Source: Liolophura sinensis | Taxonomy: Eukaryota; Mollusca; Polyplacophora; Chitonida; Chitonidae | Assembly: GCF_032854445.1 (NCBI RefSeq) | Contig: NC_088295.1 | Span: forward strand, 22,929,385 to 22,989,384 | Reading direction: 5' to 3' | DNA: 60,000 bases | Shown: positions 50,701 through 52,886 of the stretch, piece after piece | Layout of the letters: every line of letters starts with the position of its first letter | Numbering within the stretch: position 1 is the stretch's first letter | The notes under the pieces: model-generated | Told to the model about the DNA's origin: nothing | Database searches by the model: none | The model's input: only the letters and a program-made list of their open reading frames with translations | Position numbers and translations under genes: made by a program

Positions 50701-52886
50701 ATGTATGAGCATAAACAATATGACAAACAGAGCAGGAGATTGTTCCCTGACAAATCACACCACATGTAAACAGAGCATGTAACTTCAGGCACACATCTAC
50801 ATGTATCATACATTTACTTATTCAGCCTTTGGAGTTTATTACTTCCACAAAGAATACTAGGGGTTGTTTATGTAAAAGAATCTTCTCAAAAAATCAAGAA
50901 CATTATTTGTGTTTTCAAACTTTTAAAAGAATAACAGCCTGCACTAGCCATTCTATTATTTCCCCATATTAACACTTAACAGCCACAGAAAAAGACATCA
51001 TCACATTATGTACACATGATTAGATGTGTCGATCTTTGTGTTGATGTTGTACATCAGAAGATGACCATCTGCTCTGCACACATCTATATGCATCAAGAAG
51101 TATGGGAACATAATCACCACTGTGCATTGTAAGAAAACCTTATTGACAGCACCACCCATCAAAAGACTAAATACTCATGTAAACAGAATAGCTTTTCTTG
51201 CACATCTGCATCACCTAATAAATTGATGGGGGTACACATGTGCATGTATGCAGGTATGTGCAGATACAGCATTTGACATGCACATCATAAGACATAGTAC
51301 TGTGTAGTATACAGGGACAGGTGGTAACCACACATGACAGGTAGCAGAAAGAAGACTGGACTTACGGTGGCAGAACACCCAGGGGCTGGCCCTCATACTT
51401 CTTCACCACATCAAGCCCGTAGATGTTGAACATCTTGTAGGGGTTCACGGCCACCAGGATGCTCCCAGTGTAGGTCTGTGAAAACAACATTTGTGTATTA
51501 TACAATACTTTATGTGTGGTCTCTAATTTTTGTACACAGGACAGATTGTTTTCTACTAACGGATACAGAATGTGATACATTCCTCACTTAATTATGTATT
51601 ATATCAAATACGCAAAGGTTTAAGTCGCAGCCAGACAAAATTGCTTATGCCTTTGTGAAATAGATTATTATGGCCTAATGAACGCAGTGCTATAGCTATG
51701 GGCTGTACCCTTACGAAACATTTCTATAATTACAAATATCTGAATATAAGAAATTTATATTAAAATGTTTAACTTGAAAACATGTCTACACAATTACTGT
51801 CATTTGCTGAAATTTTTGCTACTGGTTAACAGAATACTGAATACAGAATAAATTCTCTGAGAAAAATACAGGAGCAACTTACATATATAAGTTCTCGGTC
51901 ATATCGAACTTTAAGATTCCACAAAATTGAACTTTCATTCAAGTCACTAAAAAGAAAGCACACACAATTCAAGACATTAACATATACCAACGTAGGCATG
52001 AAACTTTTACATTTATGTGTACATGTCTTCAACCTGCAGCAAAATGCAAACAAAACAATAACGTTTATCAGGTAAAAATATCAGATAATTTTTAATTATT
52101 CAAATTTTAATAATTTCAGACTCATTTCAAGTTATCGAGATGTAACAGTTTCTGTTGCATTCTGACTGGGATTGCACACCTATATGGAAAACGACAGACA
52201 TAATACAGTGTGGTAAGTACAGAAATGATCTTATCTCTGTACCTACCTGGGCAATGAAAAGTAAATATTCAATAAGCATAGGTGCACCACAACGATGTAT
52301 GACATGTACATTAAATTTGTAGTCTCTTGAATAAGACACAGCTTGATTTATGTGAGGTGATCATACAGGTCAACTACCATTTACTGGCTACACTGCAACA
52401 TGGAGCAACTATGTCTTTAGCAGTTGACTAGCTTGATATAGACTTGATTGCTGCCGACAAGATATATAATTATACGATCAAAGCTTTAACACTTATCCCA
52501 ATATGATATGCATGGAAGACCAACCAACAAAATTAATGGGTTAATTTCATAGTGAGGAAACTGACAATTACAAGGAAAGAAATATATTTACAGTGAATAG
52601 CACACTACACCATGCATATAGGCATTTATTTATACTGGTATGTGTACATGTATAATGTAGCCCGTATTCAGTGTCCTCTTTCGATATCCAGATCAAGATG
52701 ACCTGAGGATCACTGAGTGAAGTGACCCTGTCGACATATCCTGCTAATCTATTGGCTGTCAGGTATCCACAGATATCAATCAATCACTGATGCGATATGA
52801 ACTCACCTGAGGTTGATCATGTCCTCCACACCTCTCTCTCCCACCACCTCCCTCGTCTCCCCGTCCACGAGATCCATCGTGGACAC
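5650..52886 (-). CDS. MYO15A-like: Unconventional myosin XV-like (MyTH4-FERM myosin), 61 coding exons, N-terminus incomplete
   Basis: Actin-based motor with a cargo-binding tail. Class XV is known for carrying scaffold proteins to the tips of stereocilia and similar actin protrusions. Exons joined 61 to 61 give 8415 nt, 2804 residues plus stop, with every phase matching and all introns GT-AG. Domains: motor about 19-705 with P-loop GESGAGKT (111-118), switch [10 protein letters not shown] (161-169) and switch II DIFGFE (386-391); IQ motifs 707-772; MyTH4-1 about 880-1055; F1-like lobe; long Gln/Pro-rich linker 1176-1930; F2-like part; SH3 2153-2208; MyTH4-2 about 2238-2455; FERM-2 about 2456-2795. 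Class XV is chosen over class VII because there are two to three IQs rather than five, a long proline-rich linker before the SH3, and motor and FERM segments resembling MYO15A (for example [13 protein letters not shown]). The first exon found starts in phase 0 without a clear start codon, so more 5' exons are expected. Confidence 0.93.
5968..6225 (-). mobile_element. Diverged near-full-length SINE of the same family
   Basis: Shares ACTCAAGAATATTTCACTTA, the GGGCAGAGCCC block and the GAACTCACAGC B-box region with the 43.6-kb copy, with many substitutions. Sits in the last intron of the myosin gene. Confidence 0.85.
6375..6509 (-). CDS. Myosin exon 60: F3 lobe
   Basis: Residues 2733-2777. [20 protein letters not shown] then [20 protein letters not shown]; FxxxEIxSTR and IxLG are conserved F3 strands. 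135 nt, acceptor CCCCAG, donor CAG/GTACTG. Confidence 0.94.
6906..6983 (-). CDS. Myosin exon 59: F3 lobe
   Basis: Residues 2707-2732. [20 protein letters not shown] then SH; P-xCxLAxNxxGxNFL is the F3 strand pair. 78 nt, phase 0 both sides. Confidence 0.95.
7132..7181 (-). CDS. Myosin exon 58: F3 strand, [10 protein letters not shown]
   Basis: Residues 2690-2706, [17 protein letters not shown]. PxFGSxFFxxx opens the F3 PH-like lobe. 50 nt, donor AAG/GTAAAC. Confidence 0.94.
7761..7784. repeat. (AAAT)6 microsatellite
   Basis: AAATAAATAAAT run in the intron between exons 57 and 58; may be an old SINE tail. Confidence 0.9.
7891..8030 (-). CDS. Myosin exon 57: F2 to F3 of FERM-2
   Basis: Residues 2643-2689. 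[20 protein letters not shown] then PVAARARFL; WLNLxxxxxxxxxxxSPxxARxxFL matches MYO15A. 140 nt. Confidence 0.95.
8125..8265 (+). mobile_element. SINE fragment, opposite orientation
   Basis: GGTTTCCTCCTGCC and GGTGAAATATTCTTGAGTAC match the reverse complement of the other copies, so this one points along the plus strand. Confidence 0.65.
8477..8541 (-). CDS. Myosin exon 56: F2 lobe of FERM-2
   Basis: Residues 2622-2642. [20 protein letters not shown] then L; A-LxALQxRA is typical of the F2 helix. 65 nt. Confidence 0.94.
8735..8800 (-). CDS. Myosin exon 55: F2 lobe of FERM-2
   Basis: Residues 2600-2621. [20 protein letters not shown] then FA; LPDYxxGxL follows the long F2 helix in MYO15A. 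66 nt, phase 0 both sides. Confidence 0.93.
9144..9313 (-). CDS. Myosin exon 54: F1/F2 boundary of FERM-2
   Basis: Residues 2543-2599. [31 protein letters not shown] and [12 protein letters not shown]; YLMDVxxE and F-RxxWF are standard FERM-2 features in MYO15A. 170 nt. Confidence 0.96.
9829..9919 (-). CDS. Myosin exon 53: F1 lobe of FERM-2
   Basis: Residues 2513-2542. [20 protein letters not shown] then EEYSLFVRI; VxxxIxxxLxIxDxxEYxLF is the F1 helix and strand. 91 nt. Confidence 0.95.
10137..10278 (-). mobile_element. SINE 3' fragment with (TTTA)n edge
   Basis: TTTATTTATT run, then ACTCAAGAATATTTCACTTA and GGGCAGAGCCC; the tRNA-like head is missing. Intronic, next to exon 52. Confidence 0.85.
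10352..10429 (-). CDS. Myosin exon 52: F1 lobe of FERM-2
   Basis: Residues 2487-2512. [20 protein letters not shown] then AVKACT; corresponds to the first F1 strands. 78 nt, phase 0 both sides. A SINE fragment lies about 75 nt past its donor. Confidence 0.92.
11005..11099 (-). CDS. Myosin exon 51: MyTH4-2 to FERM-2 junction
   Basis: Residues 2455-2486. [20 protein letters not shown] then [11 protein letters not shown]; LRKTFxxGGRxxxPxxxEL(R/A)A is the MyTH4-FERM junction. 95 nt. Confidence 0.95.
11447..11577 (-). CDS. Myosin exon 50: MyTH4-2, GWRLFS
   Basis: Residues 2411-2454. [20 protein letters not shown] then [10 protein letters not shown]; GWRLxxIxxAxxxCSEVLxPYL closes the MyTH4 bundle. 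131 nt. Confidence 0.96.
12056..12138 (-). CDS. Myosin exon 49: MyTH4-2, LRDEVYVQL
   Basis: Residues 2384-2410. [20 protein letters not shown] then TNNKSIR; LRDEVYxQxxKQTTxN is the MyTH4 core. 83 nt. Confidence 0.95.
12419..12495 (-). CDS. Myosin exon 48: MyTH4-2, RFMGD
   Basis: Residues 2358-2383. [20 protein letters not shown]; [11 protein letters not shown] is the MyTH4 signature helix. 77 nt. Confidence 0.95.
12648..12717 (-). CDS. Myosin exon 47: MyTH4-2, SPIQ
   Basis: Residues 2335-2357. [20 protein letters not shown] then CFI; SPIQxSLL is typical of MyTH4. 70 nt, acceptor TTTTTTAG, donor GTGAGT. Confidence 0.94.
12718..14365 (-). other. Intron 46 (1.6 kb)
   Basis: AT-rich, nothing recognised on either strand. 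Confidence 0.5.
14366..14421 (-). CDS. Myosin exon 46: MyTH4-2, WTWKE
   Basis: Residues 2316-2334, [19 protein letters not shown]. Matches the WTWKxxxxxVKxTxSPIQ stretch of MYO15A together with exon 47. 56 nt. Confidence 0.93.
14988..15062 (-). mobile_element. Degenerate SINE tail
   Basis: TTACTTATTTATTTATTTC then TGTATATTCAAGAGTTTTTC resembles the tail of the family in minus orientation. Weak. Confidence 0.35.
15643..15749 (-). CDS. Myosin exon 45: MyTH4-2 variable insert
   Basis: Residues 2280-2315. [20 protein letters not shown] and [12 protein letters not shown]. Follows the EFAxxxFR helix. 107 nt, donor AAAG/GTGATG is weak, but the phase fits exon 46 exactly. Confidence 0.88.
15750..18517 (-). 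other. Intron 44 (2.8 kb)
   Basis: No myosin exon found. Contains a possible plus-strand promoter-like cluster at about 16845-16915 and a GC-rich patch at about 17190-17250. Short AT microsatellite near 17828. Confidence 0.5.
18518..18645 (-). CDS. Myosin exon 44: entry to MyTH4-2
   Basis: Residues 2238-2279. [19 protein letters not shown]: KYSLxEFAxxxFR opens the second MyTH4 of class VII/XV myosins. 128 nt. Confidence 0.95.
18848..18886 (-). CDS. Myosin exon 43: micro-exon after SH3
   Basis: Residues 2225-2237, [13 protein letters not shown]. 39 nt, phase 0 both sides, good splice sites (TTTCAG and GTAAGT). Likely skippable. It links SH3 and MyTH4-2. Confidence 0.88.
19131..19240 (-). CDS. 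Myosin exon 42: SH3 domain, second half
   Basis: Residues 2188-2224. [22 protein letters not shown]; GWxxGxxxGxxGxFPxxYV is the SH3 core and ligand-binding surface. 110 nt. Confidence 0.96.
19899..20013 (-). CDS. Myosin exon 41: SH3 domain, first half
   Basis: Residues 2150-2187. [20 protein letters not shown] then GAIITL, the SH3 RT-loop region (here A-x-KDY in place of ALYDY). 115 nt. Confidence 0.94.
20382..20432 (-). CDS. Myosin exon 40: short F3 helix exon
   Basis: Residues 2133-2149, [17 protein letters not shown]. 51 nt, phase 0 both sides. It fits the C-terminal helix of F3 (xxVxxLIxxFxxE). Confidence 0.9.
21359..21562 (+). repeat. Dispersed repeat family C, copy 1
   Basis: Shares AATTTATGCACATTTT, AAACTACATTGGTTGG, AGGGCTTCACAAAAAGTAT and ACATGTGAAAAGGTTGAAGA in the same order with 48431-48632. 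No coding potential is seen. Confidence 0.85.
21689..21779 (-). CDS. Myosin exon 39: F3-like lobe
   Basis: Residues 2102-2132. [20 protein letters not shown] and SIVFFTNR. 91 nt, phase 0 exit, acceptor ATTTCAG, donor GTAAGG. Confidence 0.93.
22475..22590 (-). CDS. Myosin exon 38: F3-like strand set
   Basis: Residues 2064-2101. [20 protein letters not shown] and [17 protein letters not shown]; [14 protein letters not shown] is the F3 opening. A degenerate tandem array directly abuts the splice acceptor. 116 nt. Confidence 0.93.
22591..22815. repeat. Degenerate array of about 30-bp units built on GTGACACAGCA
   Basis: Recurring GTGACACAGCA and TTTGACACA cores separated by variable AT-rich or CAG-rich spacers. 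The first core overlaps the acceptor of exon 38. Confidence 0.75.
22860..23062. repeat. Low-complexity AACACAGCAG/TTCATGAAC region
   Basis: Irregular repeats of AACAC-AGCAG and GTTCATGAAC follow the array to the left. The long hydrophobic minus-strand frame here is a by-product. Confidence 0.55.
23271..23392 (-). CDS. Myosin exon 37: F2 lobe, continued
   Basis: Residues 2023-2063. [20 protein letters not shown] and [14 protein letters not shown]-xYFxRxFPV is common in class VII/XV FERMs. 122 nt, phase 0 exit. Confidence 0.94.
23685..23820 (-). CDS. Myosin exon 36: F2 lobe of first FERM
   Basis: Residues 1978-2022. [20 protein letters not shown] and [18 protein letters not shown], close in pattern to MYO15A (IFRQxxxD...CIRIxKDERxxMR). 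136 nt. Confidence 0.95.
24122..24267 (-). CDS. Myosin exon 35: F1/F2 boundary of first FERM
   Basis: Residues 1929-1977. [15 protein letters not shown] and [17 protein letters not shown]; PWRLxxRKExFxP is the F2 entry of MYO15A-type FERM. The FERM is thus split by the long linker. 146 nt. Confidence 0.94.
24594..24963 (-). CDS. Myosin exon 34: proline-rich linker, second part
   Basis: Residues 1806-1928. [20 protein letters not shown], then a Pro6 tract and PAPPPPAP-type repeats up to EEVQTEPLT. 370 nt, acceptor TTATTAG, donor GTGAGT. Continues the disordered linker. Confidence 0.93.
25470..26525 (-). CDS. Myosin exon 33: Gln/Ala-rich block and polyproline tracts
   Basis: Residues 1454-1805, the largest exon (1056 nt). 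Gln/Ala-rich to about 1522 (QQ-AA repeats), then Pro7 (1557-1563), Pro5 (near 1643), Pro6 (1682-1687) and Pro10 (1709-1718), an acidic patch ([14 protein letters not shown]) and basic SKRKKWKK near 1788. Polyproline can bind SH3, EVH1 or profilin; which one is unknown. Donor AAG/GTACTG is weak and the frame stays open 8 codons past it. Confidence 0.93.
26949..27046 (-). CDS. Myosin exon 32: start of Gln-rich linker
   Basis: Residues 1421-1453. [20 protein letters not shown] begins a Gln-rich helix-prone block that continues in exon 33. 98 nt, phase 0 exit, donor GTAAGT. Confidence 0.9.
27304..27436 (-). CDS. Myosin exon 31: Pro/Thr/Val-rich linker
   Basis: Residues 1377-1420. Low-complexity VxPNT and VPxTxP repeats ([15 protein letters not shown]). 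133 nt, acceptor TTTCCAG, donor CAG/GTCAGT. No fold is expected. Confidence 0.88.
27798..28440 (-). CDS. Myosin exon 30: linker with repeated KLNxRY motifs
   Basis: Residues 1162-1376, mostly disordered. Carries SKLNQRYVK (1221), TKLNSRYMN (1259) and SKLNQRYVK (1287), with a weaker SRMNQR at 1203. Ends with a better ordered part, [21 protein letters not shown] long 643-nt exon. Role of the repeats unknown. Confidence 0.92.
28567..28773 (-). CDS. Myosin exon 29: F1-like lobe, second half
   Basis: Residues 1093-1161. [40 protein letters not shown] and FFLVSSDRS; GWTxxLxE...YELxGxDYVxDLI is typical of class VII/XV F1 lobes. 207 nt. Confidence 0.93.
28984..29205 (-). mobile_element. Diverged SINE copy
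   Basis: ACTCAAGAATATTTCACTTG then GGTGAGAGGCTCCTGAGTCA; same order of blocks as the intact copy. Intron between exons 28 and 29. Confidence 0.8.
29303..29375 (-). CDS. Myosin exon 28: F1-like lobe of first FERM
   Basis: Residues 1069-1092. [20 protein letters not shown] then LLKQ, a ubiquitin-like F1 start (strand, then a helix with TxGEExxxxLL). 73 nt. Confidence 0.92.
29655..29824 (-). CDS. Myosin exon 27: end of MyTH4-1
   Basis: Residues 1012-1068. [20 protein letters not shown] and [19 protein letters not shown]; RxYPPxxLEW marks the MyTH4 exit into the F1 lobe. 170 nt, donor GTGAGC. Confidence 0.95.
30061..30192. repeat. 22-bp tandem repeat, six units
   Basis: Unit ACTATACAACAGACTGACTC plus AC, with A/C variation at one site. 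Degenerate part-units extend left to about 30006. Intronic, next to the exon 26 donor. Confidence 0.93.
30283..30443 (-). CDS. Myosin exon 26: MyTH4-1 core, RDEIYCQL
   Basis: Residues 959-1011. [16 protein letters not shown] and [19 protein letters not shown]; both are standard MyTH4 motifs (LRDEIYCQ, GWxLLALC). 161 nt. Its donor is about 90 nt from a 22-bp tandem array. Confidence 0.96.
30649..30723 (-). CDS. Myosin exon 25: MyTH4-1 core
   Basis: Residues 934-958. [20 protein letters not shown] then YIIQQ; the L-RFMxD helix is a MyTH4 signature that binds microtubule or cargo helices in relatives. 75 nt. Confidence 0.94.
31064..31162 (-). CDS. Myosin exon 24: MyTH4-1
   Basis: Residues 901-933. 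[20 protein letters not shown] and [12 protein letters not shown], the helix before RFMND. 99 nt, phase 0 both sides, donor GTATGT. Confidence 0.92.
31819..31952 (-). CDS. Myosin exon 23: entry to MyTH4-1
   Basis: Residues 856-900. [20 protein letters not shown] then [31 protein letters not shown] corresponds to the start of the MyTH4 fold. 134 nt, acceptor TTTTTCAG, donor GTTAGC. Confidence 0.92.
32279..32360 (-). CDS. Myosin exon 22: linker before MyTH4-1
   Basis: Residues 829-855. [20 protein letters not shown] then YTLDRLD. LAIPxELAxxL is the short segment seen just before MyTH4 in class VII/XV tails. 82 nt, donor GTGCGT. Confidence 0.9.
33027..33107 (-). CDS. Myosin exon 21: small in-frame exon, possibly alternative
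   Basis: Residues 802-828. [20 protein letters not shown] then NWRPQPK. Acceptor TATAG has a poor pyrimidine tract but a perfect TACTAAC branch site at 33129-33135. 81 nt, phase 0 both sides, so it can be skipped without a frame change. RRVS could be a basophilic kinase site (inference). Confidence 0.68.
33356..33377. repeat. (TAATG)4 short repeat
   Basis: Four TAATG units in the intron between exons 20 and 21. Confidence 0.8.
33682..33768 (-). CDS. Myosin exon 20: basic linker after neck
   Basis: Residues 773-801. [20 protein letters not shown] then MNVPQSVPQ, a charged helix after the IQs. 87 nt, phase 0 both sides, acceptor TTTCAG, donor GTAAGT. Confidence 0.88.
34779..34863 (-). CDS. 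Myosin exon 19: IQ2 end and degenerate IQ3
   Basis: Residues 744-772. [20 protein letters not shown] and ILQRRRYRK; the third IQ has A-Q in place of I-Q. The donor GTACCA is weak and the reading frame stays open past it, so the exact 3' end is less sure. 85 nt. Confidence 0.85.
34864..36604 (-). other. Intron 18 (1.7 kb)
   Basis: AT-rich, no exon, no clear repeat beyond short homopolymer runs (T-run near 36470). Confidence 0.5.
36605..36780 (-). CDS. Myosin exon 18: end of motor, IQ1 and start of IQ2
   Basis: Residues 686-743. [20 protein letters not shown] ends the motor; [18 protein letters not shown] is a complete IQ motif and [14 protein letters not shown] starts a second. IQ motifs bind calmodulin-like light chains. 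176 nt. Confidence 0.95.
37452..38280. repeat. 37-bp minisatellite, about 22 copies
   Basis: Unit GGAAGAGTCTAGAAAGCCCC followed by CAATGAACTGTAACACT; spacing of GAGTCTA is exactly 37 where checked. Copies differ by few bases. Lies in the intron between exons 17 and 18. Because 37 is not a multiple of 3, the minus-strand open frame over it is a repeat artefact. Confidence 0.96.
38373..38496 (-). CDS. Myosin exon 17: converter
   Basis: Residues 644-685. [20 protein letters not shown] and QQYQLGLTK; QLGxTKVFMK spans the splice to exon 18 and marks the converter end. 124 nt, acceptor TTGGCAG, donor AAG/GTAGGT. Confidence 0.95.
38637..38720 (-). mobile_element. SINE 3'-end fragment
   Basis: TTTATTTATTGGTGTTTTTT and ATATTTCACTTATACGACGA mark the tail part only. 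Intronic, close to the acceptor side of exon 17. Confidence 0.78.
41971..42046. repeat. Perfect 14-bp inverted repeat, MITE-like
   Basis: TTTCACAAAACTTT at 41971-41984 and its exact reverse complement at 42033-42046. Preceded by GGGCCCTC, a start common in small palindromic elements. Intronic. Confidence 0.7.
42310..42480 (-). CDS. Myosin exon 16: SH1/SH2 helices
   Basis: Residues 587-643. YFVRCIKPN, then [20 protein letters not shown] and [20 protein letters not shown] and LRYxGxLETxxIRxxGFP are motor hallmarks. 171 nt, acceptor CCCAG, donor CAG/GTCAGT. Confidence 0.97.
42834..42988 (-). CDS. Myosin exon 15: loop 2 and following helix
   Basis: Residues 536-586. A basic loop 2 ([18 protein letters not shown]) is followed by [20 protein letters not shown], the helix that precedes the SH1 region. 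155 nt, acceptor TTGCAG, donor GTAAGC. Confidence 0.93.
43464..43541 (-). CDS. Myosin exon 14: helix after HYAG strand
   Basis: Residues 510-535. [20 protein letters not shown] then CESENK, matching the FLxKNxDxxxxD helix. 78 nt; acceptor TTGTAG, donor AAG/GTGGGT. Confidence 0.93.
43560..44045 (+). repeat. MITE-like repeat, copy A, interrupted by the SINE
   Basis: GAATCTGGATGTTCGAAATA with CCCC at left and GCAGGGGGTATTACTAA at right; AATACCCC and GGGGGTATT are inverted. Matches copy B at 47400-47615 in both ends and in AAGTTTCAxxGAAAT. The SINE at 43591 lies in its left part. Confidence 0.65.
43591..43857 (-). mobile_element. Near-intact tRNA-derived SINE with target-site duplication
   Basis: Read on the minus strand: tRNA-like head with A box TGGCTCAGTCGG and B box GTTCAAGTCC, a body, then a 3' part GTATAAGTGAAATATTCTTG and a poly-A tail (T-run at 43589-43614 on the plus strand). 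Flanked by exact 14-bp copies of AAAACAGTATACTT at 43577-43590 and 43858-43871. The long tail and exact duplication point to a recent insertion. Lies in the intron between exons 13 and 14. Confidence 0.93.
44347..44811 (+). pseudogene. Zinc-finger-like coding relic in intron 13
   Basis: Open frame of 154 codons opposite to the myosin gene. The convincing part is [20 protein letters not shown], then [14 protein letters not shown] with one CxxC, and [15 protein letters not shown]. The pattern recalls the N-terminal BED/TTF-type finger of transposase-derived families. The N-terminal third looks non-coding and the end is not conserved-looking, so a broken element or captured exon is likely. Family assignment is weak. 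Confidence 0.4.
44919..45044 (-). CDS. Myosin exon 13: lower 50K, FxxxHYAG
   Basis: Residues 468-509. [20 protein letters not shown] then [13 protein letters not shown]; HYAGxVxY is the conserved strand of the actin-binding region. 126 nt, donor GTGAGT. Confidence 0.96.
45371..45598 (-). CDS. Myosin exon 12: relay helix
   Basis: Residues 392-467. [30 protein letters not shown] and [18 protein letters not shown] are the relay helix and lower 50K start. Ends [10 protein letters not shown]. 228 nt, phase 0 both sides. Confidence 0.97.
45762..45891 (-). CDS. Myosin exon 11: switch II
   Basis: Residues 348-391. [20 protein letters not shown] then [19 protein letters not shown] (386-391) is switch II, which couples gamma-phosphate sensing to the relay helix. 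130 nt, donor GAG/GTATGT. Confidence 0.97.
46158..46216 (-). CDS. Myosin exon 10: cardiomyopathy loop with TEDS site
   Basis: Residues 329-347. [19 protein letters not shown]. The residue 16 positions before the Asp of DAIAK is Glu333, so the TEDS site is acidic and would need no phosphorylation. 59 nt, donor CAG/GTAATG. Confidence 0.93.
46544..46657 (-). CDS. Myosin exon 9: upper 50K subdomain
   Basis: Residues 291-328. [20 protein letters not shown] then [18 protein letters not shown], equivalent to the helix pair before the TEDS loop. Phase 0 both sides; donor GTAAAA is weak. Confidence 0.9.
46903..47064 (-). CDS. Myosin exon 8: upper 50K subdomain
   Basis: Residues 237-290. [20 protein letters not shown] and [17 protein letters not shown]; the [11 protein letters not shown] stretch matches the upper 50K domain of class VII/XV myosins. 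162 nt, phase 0 both sides, donor GTAAGT. Confidence 0.95.
47400..47615 (+). repeat. MITE-like repeat, copy B
   Basis: GAATCCGGATGTCCACAATA and CCCCTT at left, AAGTTTCACTGAAATAAC then AAGGGGGTATAATAAT at right. Uninterrupted relative of copy A. Intron between exons 7 and 8. Confidence 0.65.
47774..47887 (-). CDS. Myosin exon 7: motor segment [11 protein letters not shown]
   Basis: Residues 199-236. [20 protein letters not shown] and KYFYLNQ; [13 protein letters not shown] is a motor hallmark. 114 nt, phase 0 both sides, so the reading frame would survive skipping. Confidence 0.95.
48117..48180 (-). CDS. Myosin exon 6: motor segment LLEKSRIV
   Basis: Residues 177-198. [20 protein letters not shown] then VQ; [11 protein letters not shown] is the conserved helix after switch I. 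Acceptor TTTGTAG, donor CAG/GTAATG, phase 0 exit. Confidence 0.95.
48303..48368 (-). mobile_element. Short SINE remnant
   Basis: CTCATGAATATTCAAACTTA then GCGACAGTAGTCAG resembles the 3' part of the family with substitutions. Confidence 0.5.
48431..48632 (+). repeat. Dispersed repeat family C, copy 2
   Basis: Same blocks and spacing as copy 1 at 21359-21562. Its right edge is about 15 nt from the donor of exon 5. Probably a short non-autonomous element. Confidence 0.85.
48653..48853 (-). CDS. Myosin exon 5: P-loop and switch I
   Basis: Residues 110-176. P-loop GESGAGKT (111-118) binds ATP phosphates; NDNSSRFGK (161-169) is switch I, with the SSR that contacts gamma-phosphate and Mg. [20 protein letters not shown] lies between. 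All catalytic residues are intact. Acceptor GTTTCAG, donor AA/GTAAAT, 201 nt. A dispersed repeat ends close to the donor. Confidence 0.97.
49169..49252. repeat. 21-bp tandem repeat, four units
   Basis: Unit TAAGGTTATAACAGGCCACG plus A; units start at 49169, 49190, 49211 and 49232, with a decayed fifth to 49273. Intron between exons 4 and 5. Confidence 0.9.
49512..49586 (-). CDS. Myosin exon 4: PHLFAIG segment of motor
   Basis: Residues 85-109. [20 protein letters not shown] and QVIVI lead straight into the P-loop, as in all myosins (PHxFAxA...QxxxxSGESG). Acceptor TTTTTTCAG, donor CAG/GTAAAT, 75 nt. Confidence 0.95.
49587..51365 (-). other. Intron 3 (1.8 kb)
   Basis: No exon or clear mobile element found. 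About 49980-50260 is less AT-rich than its flanks and might be regulatory; nothing in it is recognisable. Confidence 0.5.
51366..51475 (-). CDS. Myosin exon 3: motor, [13 protein letters not shown] region
   Basis: Residues 49-84. Reads [20 protein letters not shown] and on to GVLPP, the near-invariant strand ahead of the nucleotide site (VNPY). Acceptor TTTTCACAG, donor GTAAGT, 110 nt, exits with 2 nt. Confidence 0.95.
51883..51946 (-). CDS. Myosin exon 2: motor N-terminal subdomain
   Basis: Residues 27-48, [20 protein letters not shown] then IY, the usual L-N-x-x-x-I-L-x-N-L motor strand. Acceptor TTTTTAG, donor GTAAGT, 64 nt, exits in phase 0. Confidence 0.93.
52807..52886 (-). CDS. Myosin exon 1: pre-motor segment and start of motor
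   Basis: Residues 1-26. Reads [20 protein letters not shown] then EDMINL; GVEDMxxL is the standard entry to MyTH4-FERM myosin motors. Acceptor TTTCAG, donor CTCAG/GTGAGT, exits with 2 nt. Met4 is in frame, but an upstream exon is more likely than a start here. Confidence 0.85.

Noticed and set aside
5650-52886. Class VII or class X myosin
   Set aside because: Class VII has five IQs and no such proline-rich split FERM; class X has PH domains, none of which are seen. Motor and FERM motifs fit class XV better.
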